The notes beneath the pieces were generated by a model. It did no database searches. It saw nothing but the letters and a program-made list of their open reading frames with translations, and had not been told where the DNA came from. 64,000 bases of DNA from Alkalibacterium sp. AK22 (GTDB lineage Bacteria; Bacillota; Bacilli; Lactobacillales; Carnobacteriaceae_A). The stretch lies in the NCBI RefSeq assembly GCF_000585255.1, contig NZ_JANL01000006.1, forward strand, positions 83,746 to 147,745, written 5' to 3'. The position numbers and the translations under genes are program-made. Positions 57,262 through 64,000 of this stretch are shown in pieces (the first letter of the stretch is position 1; every line of letters starts with the position of its first letter).

Positions 57262-58077
57262 CTATTTTCCTCCTTTGGCCAAGCGCTTGCTGACCAGTGT
57301 CGACAGGGCATTGATGACAAGAACAAAGACCAGTAGCACAACGGCTGTGGCATACGCTTCATTGACGTGGCGCCCTTCCTGAGACAGGATATACATATGC
57401 AAAGACAAGGTCCGACCCGAGGCAAAGAGGCTACCGGGCAGATTTGTGGCTGTCCCTAGCGTGAACATCAAAGCCGCTGTTTCTCCGACAATTCGGCCAG
57501 TCGCCAAAATGACTCCGGACAAGATACCCGGCATAGCCACCGGTAGCACAACTTTAAACAAGGTCCGCAGTTTCCCGGCACCCAGGGCATAACTTGCCTG
57601 TCTGATCGGCATACCCGTCGCAAGCAGTGCCTCTTCTGTTGACCGGATAATAACCGGCAGCGACATAATAGTCACCGTCAGGATACCCGCAATCAGCGAA
57701 AACTGAAACTCCAAAAAGATAACGAAGAAAAGCATGCCGAACAGTCCATATATAATGGATGGAATGCCCGCCAGTGTATCTGTCGCCATGCCAATGGCCT
57801 TGACGACCGGATTTTTACGGTTGGCATAATCCACCAGGTAAAAACCGGTGAATACACCGATTGGAGTAGCAATAAGCAGGGTTCCGGCAACGACCATCAG
57901 TGTTGTCATCAAAGCCGGCATCATGGAGACATTACTGGTGCTGTAGTTCCAAGCAAAAAGGGAAGGCGTCAGAAAACGGACACCGTTAATCAGGATATAA
58001 ATGACCAGATAGGCCAGCATGCCAAAAGTAAAGACTGCCGAAGCGTAGACCAGGCCTTTCATTAGTTTACTTATCAT
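57262..58077 (-). CDS. pstA: phosphate ABC transporter permease PstA
   Basis: The 271-residue protein has six helices with [20 protein letters not shown] and the docking loop [47 protein letters not shown], both diagnostic of PstA. It begins three bases after pstC and is followed immediately by pstB, so the three are tightly coupled. Confidence 0.95.
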   Translation of the reverse strand: MISKLMKGLVYASAVFTFGMLAYLVIYILINGVRFLTPSLFAWNYSTSNVSMMPALMTTLMVVAGTLLIATPIGVFTGFYLVDYANRKNPVVKAIGMATDTLAGIPSIIYGLFGMLFFVIFLEFQFSLIAGILTVTIMSLPVIIRSTEEALLATGMPIRQASYALGAGKLRTLFKVVLPVAMPGILSGVILATGRIVGETAALMFTLGTATNLPGSLFASGRTLSLHMYILSQEGRHVNEAYATAVVLLVFVLVINALSTLVSKRLAKGGK

Positions 58078-58080
58078 GAC

Positions 58081-59004
58081 TTACTTCGCCTCCTTGCTTT
58101 TCATAATAAGAAATGTCGTATTGATGATCATAATAAAGATAAAGAGCACGACTCCTGTCGCGACCAGTGCATCTCTATGCTGACCGGACGCATAAGCCAT
58201 CTCCATAACAATATTGGTCGTCAGCGTCCGGATTCCCTGTGTCAGCCCTCTAGGCATCAAAGGCTGGTTACCTGCAACCATAACTACAGCCATGGTCTCA
58301 CCGATTGCCCGGCCGACCCCCAGCACGATACTGGAGAAGATACCTGATTTGGCTGCCGGGACCAGAACGGAAAAGATACTGCGTTCCGGACTGGCTCCCA
58401 AAGCCACACTTCCGGAAAAATACGAACGGGGAACAGAACGGATGGCTGACTCAGACAAAGAAATCACGGTTGGTAGGATCATAATGGACAGCAGCATAAT
58501 CGCGGCCAGCATGCTGTTTCCCGGGCCCCCGAACAGCTGACGGATCTGAGGAACGATGATTCTAAGAGCAAAGAACCCATAAACGATTGACGGGATCCCC
58601 GCCATCAAGTTAACAGCCGGCTTCAGGAAAGCATACAGTTTTTTAGGACAAAACTCCGCCATGAAAATAGCCGTCATGACTCCTATAGGTACACCGATAC
58701 TCACGGCCCCCAGTGTCACCAGTACGGAACCCAAAATCATCGGCAGCAGTCCAAAAGTGGTCTGATTCCAGGTCTGGCCGAAAATAAAGTCAGCCAGTCC
58801 ATACTCAACCATCATCGGCAGGCCATTGGTGAAAATAAAAATAACGATCAATACAAGTGAAAAAATAGATGTAAAAGCAGCAAGAAGAAAAACGCCATGC
58901 ATGATTTTTTCAGCCAGGTTACCCTTGGCTGCTTTTTTGAACGGCGGCTGCCGGTTGGCCTTAGCCTTGGCTTCCTTGATGGTGCCTTGTCTCAGGTTAT
59001 CCAT
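58081..59004 (-). CDS. pstC: phosphate ABC transporter permease PstC
   Basis: The 307-residue protein begins with a basic cytoplasmic stretch. Next come the PstC helices with PMILGSVLVTLGAVSIGVPIGVMTAIFMAEF, NLMAGIPSIVYGFFALRIIVPQIR and the docking segment VPRSYFSGSVALGASPERSIFSVLVPAAKSGIFSSIVLGVGRAIGETMAVVMVAGN. It pairs with PstA in the membrane. It lies 123 bases after pstS, a gap that might reduce expression relative to the binding protein. Confidence 0.95.
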   Translation of the reverse strand: MDNLRQGTIKEAKAKANRQPPFKKAAKGNLAEKIMHGVFLLAAFTSIFSLVLIVIFIFTNGLPMMVEYGLADFIFGQTWNQTTFGLLPMILGSVLVTLGAVSIGVPIGVMTAIFMAEFCPKKLYAFLKPAVNLMAGIPSIVYGFFALRIIVPQIRQLFGGPGNSMLAAIMLLSIMILPTVISLSESAIRSVPRSYFSGSVALGASPERSIFSVLVPAAKSGIFSSIVLGVGRAIGETMAVVMVAGNQPLMPRGLTQGIRTLTTNIVMEMAYASGQHRDALVATGVVLFIFIMIINTTFLIMKSKEAK

Positions 59005-59127
59005 AATGAAAATCCTTTCCTGTGTGTATACAGTACAAGAGGGCTGCAGCGCAGACTTGTCGCCTGCTCTGTTCGCCCCCTCTCACTTTTCTGTTCAATT
59101 ACATGACTGCTTGTCTGTTAACTTTTC

Positions 59128-60027
59128 TTAGTTATCCAGCAGTTCGTCCCATGTGCTGACGTCTCCTCTGAAGATGTCTGCTATCTGTTCCATCGTCAGG
59201 TTATCCAGCGGATTGTCCGGGTGAGTGACTACTGCAATGCCGTCTACCGCAACGGCTCTAGATTCAGTCACTTCTCCCAATTCGTCATCATTTAACTCTC
59301 TTGATGCCATTCCAATATCAGAAGTTCCTTCGATTGCAGATGTCACGCCGGCGCCAGAACCTGTTGAGTGTGTAGCAATCTGTACGTCCGGGTGAATTTC
59401 CATGTAAGCCTCAGCAATGGCTTCTACAACCGGGAAGACGGAAGTCGAACCGTTGACATCGATTGAACCGCTCAGGTCCAAATCATGTCCTTCATAGGCC
59501 GGTGCGTCTGTCTCAGCTGAGATGTAGCCAACTTCTGCAACAATGGCCTGTCCTTCTTCGGAGAACATGAAGGTCCAGAAGTCATCTGCCACTTCACTCA
59601 GTTCTTCACCGATGATCACATTGAAGTTACGGGCAATTTCATAGTCGCCGTCCAGAATGTTTTCCTCTGTCGCATCCACGCCGTCTGCTGAAATAGCTTT
59701 GAGCGAGTCATCCACCGCTCCGATTGACGTGTAACCAATGGCATATAGGTCATCAGCTACTGTGCTGTTGACGGCGTTGGTTCCCTGCTGAGCTGTTGCA
59801 CCGGGATCGATCAGGTCATTGTCACCATCATCCAGGCCAGTCATTTCTGCAAAAGCGTCACGGGTACCTGATCCCATTTCGCGTGTTACCACGTGCACGT
59901 TGCTGCTGGTATCAAAGTCTCCCCCAGCTTCACCATTCTGTGCGCCCTCAGATTCCGTGTCCGCACAAGCGATCAACGTTGTTGCAGCCAATCCAATAAC
60001 AGATAACATTTTAAGATTTCTTTTCAT
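59128..60027 (-). CDS. pstS: phosphate-binding lipoprotein PstS
   Basis: The 299-residue protein has a lipobox TTLIAC (Cys21) and acidic linker. The phosphate site is seen as VHVVTREMGSGTRDAFAEM and DVNGSTSVFPVVEAIAEAYM with STGSGAGVTSAIEGTSDIGMASREL. The order of these halves is permuted compared with Escherichia coli PstS: the TREMGSGTRDAF segment, usually C-terminal, precedes the DVNGSTSV segment. It is the first gene of the pst operon, under a Pho box. Confidence 0.92.
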   Translation of the reverse strand: MKRNLKMLSVIGLAATTLIACADTESEGAQNGEAGGDFDTSSNVHVVTREMGSGTRDAFAEMTGLDDGDNDLIDPGATAQQGTNAVNSTVADDLYAIGYTSIGAVDDSLKAISADGVDATEENILDGDYEIARNFNVIIGEELSEVADDFWTFMFSEEGQAIVAEVGYISAETDAPAYEGHDLDLSGSIDVNGSTSVFPVVEAIAEAYMEIHPDVQIATHSTGSGAGVTSAIEGTSDIGMASRELNDDELGEVTESRAVAVDGIAVVTHPDNPLDNLTMEQIADIFRGDVSTWDELLDN

Positions 60028-60123
60028 AATGGTCTCCCTTTTGTTTGAGTGTGGTTTAAACTTTATATCTCTTGTTCACAAGTCCCATCTTACTCCCGGA
60101 TTTTGTATTTCCCATCGATTTCG

Positions 60124-60161
60124 TGTCTATTTTGTGTAAAGCAATGTAAATTTTATGTAAA
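60124..60161 (-). promoter_or_regulatory. Pho box upstream of pstS
   Basis: On the minus strand TTTACA, TTTACA, TTTACA and TAGACA follow one another at 11, 10 and 11 bases. This matches the direct-repeat PhoP box (TTWACA every 11 bases) of Firmicutes and lies about 100 bases before pstS. Confidence 0.82.
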
Positions 60162-60198
60162 GAAAACCGCCCCCAGTCAAAGCCAGGAGCGGTCTATG

Positions 60199-61977
60199 TC
60201 ATGCTTCTTTTGTCAGCGGTAGCCACACTGTAAAGGTACTGCCTTTATGTTCTTCACTTTCAAGTGAGATCTGTCCGTCATTATTTTCAACGAGCCATTT
60301 GACAATCGCCAGCCCCAGTCCGGTCCCACCGGCATTTCGGCTTCTGGCTTTGTCCACGCGGTAAAAGCGCTCAAAAACCCGGGCCTGACTTTCTTTAGGG
60401 ATACCTACACCGTTGTCTGCCACACTCAGTATGGCTTCCTTGTCCGTTTTGGAAAGGGTTACTGTGATGTCTCCACCTTCAGGCGTATAGGCGATAGCGT
60501 TGCCTACCAGATTCAAGGTAATCTGCTTGAGCTGGTCCCGGTCAATATCCAGTTCAACAGGTACCGGCTCGATCAAGTCTACAGAAATTTGTTTCAAATC
60601 TGTTTTCTGATGCACGATTTTCATAACCTCTTCGACGACGTCTCTGGCCTTTACCCTCTGAATCACAGTGGATGCTTTGTGTTTTTCGAGCTTCGACAGC
60701 TGCAGGATATCCTGGACCATCAAATCGAGCCGGGTAGATTCCTTGTATATAATCTCCAGAAACTCTACCAGTACCGCTTCGCCTTGAAGGGCCCCATCAA
60801 GTAGAGTTTCGGCAAAGCCCTTGACCGCTGTAATCGGGGTACGCAGTTCATGCGAAACATTTGCCACAAAATCCGTCCGGACTTTTTCCAGTCGCCTGAT
60901 TTCTGTGATGTCATACAGCAATACGATATGATTAAAGGTTTCTTTCTGCTGATTGAATACCGGCACAACGTTTGCATCCACAATCTTTTCTTCCGGATAC
61001 AGCAGCTCGGCCTCCTGGTTCTGAATCGTCTGCTCGGACATTGCTTGTCTAATCATCTCAACCAGAGTCGTACTGTGCAAAGCCTCGTCAAAGCGCTCGC
61101 CGATCTTGCCGTAGAGATCTTCTCCCAGCACTTCATTCATCACCGGGTTCACCATTGTGATATGGCCCTCACTGTCGACCACCATGACTCCAATAATTAG
61201 ATGGTTGATCAACTCTCTTAGGCGAGTCTGATTTTCATTAATCTCCTGCATCTGCTGGTCCAGATTGATGGCCAGCAGATTAATGGACTGACCCAGATCA
61301 TCAATCTCTCTGTAAGAACTTCCGTTGTAGCGGCTGGAATAATGCTGAACACTCAGTTTTTCTGTCAGCTCTTTCATCTTTTCAATAGGATCGCTGATTT
61401 TTTTGGTCCAGTAGTTCGTAAACAACAGCGCGACCAGAATTGAAATCATCATAAACAAGGCCAGGACCTGAATCATCCGCTCTGTCAGACCGGCCATTTC
61501 CTCCACATTCTTGGACAAACGCAAAAAGCCGATCAGTTCCCCGTCTTCACTGTTCAAAGCGACCGCAGCATAGTAGAGTACTTCCCCCGTACTTTCACTG
61601 GTTCGGTCATAGGTCCCGACCGGCACGCCTTCCTGCAGAATTTGCTGAATCTCTGGACGGTCCAGATGATTTTCCAGGCGTCCTTCTTCTGCACGTGAAT
61701 CATAGGTGACGTCTCCGGTTGGTGTAATGAAGGTGATCCGTTCATCAATCACATCAGCTGTCTGAGACAACTGCTGGGTAACAGCCTCCAGGTCTGTCTC
61801 GAACTCTTCTTCATCCAGCAGGCTGGACAGGGTCAGCAGCTGGGACTGCAGATCCTCTCCTTGCTGTTCGATAGCCTGCCTTTCTAGAATAGTTGAAAAC
61901 AGGTACAGAAAAAGAAGCGTGAAAAGCACCAGCACAACAGTGAAAAAGCCAAGAATTTTCATTCGCAGCTGCTTCAT
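60199..61977 (-). CDS. phoR: sensor histidine kinase PhoR
   Basis: The 592-residue protein has two membrane helices (about 9-31 and 168-188) framing an extracellular sensor of roughly 135 residues. A HAMP domain (190-245), a PAS domain (about 255-360), HisKA with His376 in VSHELRTP, and the ATPase domain with NAIAYTPEG, DNGVGIP and GGTGLGLAIVK follow. It overlaps phoP by four bases and lies upstream of pst, so phosphate sensing is likely. WalK has similar architecture, and the call rests on the neighbourhood. Confidence 0.9.
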   Translation of the reverse strand: MKQLRMKILGFFTVVLVLFTLLFLYLFSTILERQAIEQQGEDLQSQLLTLSSLLDEEEFETDLEAVTQQLSQTADVIDERITFITPTGDVTYDSRAEEGRLENHLDRPEIQQILQEGVPVGTYDRTSESTGEVLYYAAVALNSEDGELIGFLRLSKNVEEMAGLTERMIQVLALFMMISILVALLFTNYWTKKISDPIEKMKELTEKLSVQHYSSRYNGSSYREIDDLGQSINLLAINLDQQMQEINENQTRLRELINHLIIGVMVVDSEGHITMVNPVMNEVLGEDLYGKIGERFDEALHSTTLVEMIRQAMSEQTIQNQEAELLYPEEKIVDANVVPVFNQQKETFNHIVLLYDITEIRRLEKVRTDFVANVSHELRTPITAVKGFAETLLDGALQGEAVLVEFLEIIYKESTRLDLMVQDILQLSKLEKHKASTVIQRVKARDVVEEVMKIVHQKTDLKQISVDLIEPVPVELDIDRDQLKQITLNLVGNAIAYTPEGGDITVTLSKTDKEAILSVADNGVGIPKESQARVFERFYRVDKARSRNAGGTGLGLAIVKWLVENNDGQISLESEEHKGSTFTVWLPLTKEA

Positions 61978-62681
61978 TGCGGTTCCTCAAGCTTATAGCC
62001 GAAGCCTCGGGCTGTTTTTAAATAAACGGGTTTTTTAGGATTCTCTTCGATTTTTTCTCTTAAATGACTGATATGCATATCAACAATTCGAGTTTCTCCC
62101 GTAAAGTCAAAGTCCCAGACAGCCTGAAGAAGCTGTTCCCGGTTCAGGATGCGCCCTTTATGCTGGGCCAGATACAAAAGCAGTTCAAACTCCTTTGGTG
62201 TCACTTCCTGATTTTTTCCTTTGACCGTTACTGTATAGTTTCCAGGTGAAATCACAATGTCTTTAATTACGATATCGCTGCTAACTTCTTCCAGTGCGTT
62301 GTCTGTCCCTGATTTTTTCTCTACTCGCCTGAATATGGCTTTCATTCTGGCTATGACCTCTCTAGGACTGAAGGGCTTGGTCATATAATCGTCTGCCCCA
62401 ATTTCCAGGCCAACAATTTTATCGATTTCCGAGTCCTTTGCTGTGAGCATGATGATGGGAGAATCGACTTTTTCCCGGCGCAGTTCGCGGCAAATATCCA
62501 TACCGTCCATGCCCGGAAGCATGATATCCAGCAGGATAATGTCAAAATGCTGCTTCTTTGCCTGTTCAAAGCCTTCTGTACCGTCAGCAGCTGTCGTTAC
62601 TTCGTAGCCTTCTTTTTCCAGATTGTACTGGAGAAGCTTTAAAATAGACAGTTCATCTTCGACGATCAACACTTTTTTCAT
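61974..62681 (-). CDS. phoP: response regulator PhoP
   Basis: The 235-residue OmpR-class regulator has a receiver domain with Asp52 as phosphoacceptor (IILLDIMLPGMDGMD), Lys102 in MLTAKDS and a winged-helix effector domain (TPKEFELLLYLAQHKGRILNREQLLQAVWDFDF... RIVDMHISHLREKIE). It should bind the TTTACA-type repeats before pstS. ATG 62681 follows GGAGACC; the kinase gene overlaps its end. Confidence 0.93.
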   Translation of the reverse strand: MKKVLIVEDELSILKLLQYNLEKEGYEVTTAADGTEGFEQAKKQHFDIILLDIMLPGMDGMDICRELRREKVDSPIIMLTAKDSEIDKIVGLEIGADDYMTKPFSPREVIARMKAIFRRVEKKSGTDNALEEVSSDIVIKDIVISPGNYTVTVKGKNQEVTPKEFELLLYLAQHKGRILNREQLLQAVWDFDFTGETRIVDMHISHLREKIEENPKKPVYLKTARGFGYKLEEPQ

Positions 62682-62713
62682 TGGTCTCCTCTTTCTTCGG
62701 AAAATTTAAGCCG

Positions 62714-63787
62714 TCAGGATACTGACCCCTTGATGTTCACGTCTCTTTGTGGGAACGGAATCTCGATACCCTTCTGATTGCACTTCTCGAAAATCTTGAA
62801 TCTCATGTCACTTGGTATGCGGAATTCACGCTCCTCGGACTGCATATCAATCCAGAACCAGACAGTGAAATCCAGTGACGAGTCTCCAAAATCTTCAAAA
62901 AATACTCTCGGCTCAGGTTCCAGTAGTATATTATTCCACTTTTCTTCTCTCAACTCAACCACAGATTCATGTAAAAGCTGCTTGACGAGGGCCACATCAC
63001 TGTCATAAGCAACACCAATACTGACTGCCAGGCGCAGTCTGGTGTCCGCATAGGAGCGGTTGACAAATTTTTCTTCCAGGAAATAAGAATTGGGAATAAT
63101 CATCCGCTCATGCAGGCGGGTCCGCACAACAGTGGCCCGCATGCCGATTTCTTCCACATCAGCGATTGTATTGTCGACAATGACCCGGTCGCCCACTTTT
63201 ATGGGACGCTCGAACAGCAAGATGATGCCGGAAATAAAATTCGACATGACATTTTGCAGCCCAAAACCAATCCCGACACCAAGCACACTGGCAAAGACAG
63301 CCAAACTCGTCAGGTCAAAACCGATGGAAGAAATAGCTACCAATACTGCGATCGTGACAATCAGGTAGTGGAAAAAGGTGTTCATGGACGCTTGCATCCC
63401 TCTATCCAAGCCGTATTTTTCATAAACAGTCGGCAAGATGTATTCCCTGATTGCATTGGACAGCTTGACCGCCAATATCAGCGAGAAAAGGACGGTCAGC
63501 ACAAGGAAAATCGTAATTTCCGTATCCCCGAACACAAATAGTGTCTGATAAATCAGTGCGGTTCTTGAAAAGTAAGAAAACAGATAAACAATCAGGACGA
63601 AAAAGGTCAGCCAGTTCAGCAGTGTTTTGAGAAACAGCCGAGTCCGTTCTGTCTTGATCACTTTGTCGAGCCCTTTTTTCAAGGCATACCGGCCCGCCAG
63701 TATGAGGACAAAACCAAGCACCGCTCCGACCCAGAAACCAATTCCATAATTATCCAATCTTCCATTCCATTCAGCAATATTCTGCAT
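62714..63787 (-). CDS. MscS-family mechanosensitive channel
   Basis: The 357-residue protein has four to five N-terminal helices. The MscS pore helix and beta domain follow (SLAVFASVLGVGIGFGLQNVMSNFISGIILLFERPIKVGDRVIVDN and EEIGMRATVVRTRLHERMIIPNSYF), then a C-terminal alpha/beta domain ending in IEIPFPQRDVNI. It is larger than Escherichia coli MscS (286) and resembles YnaI/YkuT-type channels. With MscL it protects against hypo-osmotic shock. It lies 32 bases upstream of phoP on the same strand, and co-transcription is possible. Confidence 0.9.
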   Translation of the reverse strand: MQNIAEWNGRLDNYGIGFWVGAVLGFVLILAGRYALKKGLDKVIKTERTRLFLKTLLNWLTFFVLIVYLFSYFSRTALIYQTLFVFGDTEITIFLVLTVLFSLILAVKLSNAIREYILPTVYEKYGLDRGMQASMNTFFHYLIVTIAVLVAISSIGFDLTSLAVFASVLGVGIGFGLQNVMSNFISGIILLFERPIKVGDRVIVDNTIADVEEIGMRATVVRTRLHERMIIPNSYFLEEKFVNRSYADTRLRLAVSIGVAYDSDVALVKQLLHESVVELREEKWNNILLEPEPRVFFEDFGDSSLDFTVWFWIDMQSEEREFRIPSDMRFKIFEKCNQKGIEIPFPQRDVNIKGSVS

Positions 63788-64000
63788 AGACTCAACCTCT
63801 TTTTTATTTTAGTTGTACTTATTTTACCAAAGAGCCCGACGAATACCTAATATCTCAACCAGTGAAGCCGTCGTCCAGAGCAACAGGCACATCTCGATGC
63901 CTATCCTATGGATGCTTCCAGCCATTGTATGTGAAGCTGATACATCTTTTGCCGCTTCTCCTTCAATTAAACAGCTGTTGTTTCAAACTCCCAGACCTTG
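63788..64000. other. window end, unassigned
   Basis: On the minus strand a frame open from the window edge ends at about 63969 with KVWEFETTAV. It may be the C-terminus of an upstream gene that I cannot identify. No other feature seen. Confidence 0.3.

Overview
The window reads as a chromosomal segment of a low-to-medium GC Gram-positive bacterium of the order Lactobacillales. Pointers are a mevalonate pathway (mvaA, mvaS), strong AGGAGG-type ribosome sites, CcpA-type cre sites, an M-box leader before mgtE, and many very acidic lipoproteins. The acidic proteome would suit a salt- or alkali-tolerant Carnobacteriaceae such as Alkalibacterium or Marinilactibacillus; that placement is inference.

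Layout. 1-5.3 kb: the 3' end of an arsA-like ATPase, a glycine-rich membrane protein with PspA, cysK, hsp20 and prs, plus a decayed SRAP gene. 5.7-12.3 kb: an HTH membrane regulator and a complete oligopeptide ABC importer, with the fused double ATPase and two permeases on the minus strand and the binding lipoprotein divergent. 12.5-13.7 kb: an Ltp-type repeat lipoprotein and a 48-residue protein behind a near-ideal promoter.

13,806-24,838: an AT-rich integrated island of about 11.0 kb, bounded by 14-bp direct repeats, one inside the 3' end of a tRNA-Val gene. From right to left it has a tyrosine integrase, a CI-like repressor divergent from a Cro-like/AlpA-like gene pair, small genes, primase (pri), SF3 helicase (rep), an iteron origin, a YozE-like small gene and a type II restriction-modification system with its own controller. 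This is the layout of phage-inducible chromosomal islands (PICI/SaPI type), with a restriction system as cargo and no visible packaging genes.

25-50 kb: mvaA, a MATE exporter, a VOC protein, two phosphonate-type ABC transporters (phnDCEE, and phnCEE with a detached phnD), mscL, a DUF554 protein and a zinc-starvation cluster. That cluster holds cysteine-poor L32 and L33 paralogues and a COG0523 GTPase. Two Zur-type boxes sit between it and a divergent 74-residue protein of unknown function. mvaS, gltBD and a divergent GltC-like LysR regulator follow.

50-64 kb: an oxidoreductase, mgtE under an M-box riboswitch with a downstream small ORF, a phosphoribosyltransferase, a YtxH protein, an HTH-TPR regulator, and a full phosphate module (phoPR, pstSCAB, phoU) with a Pho box before pstS. 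An MscS channel lies last. Several intergenic regions carry likely regulatory RNAs: the M-box, a candidate cre-linked small RNA near 36.4 kb and a candidate antisense RNA opposite the pri leader.
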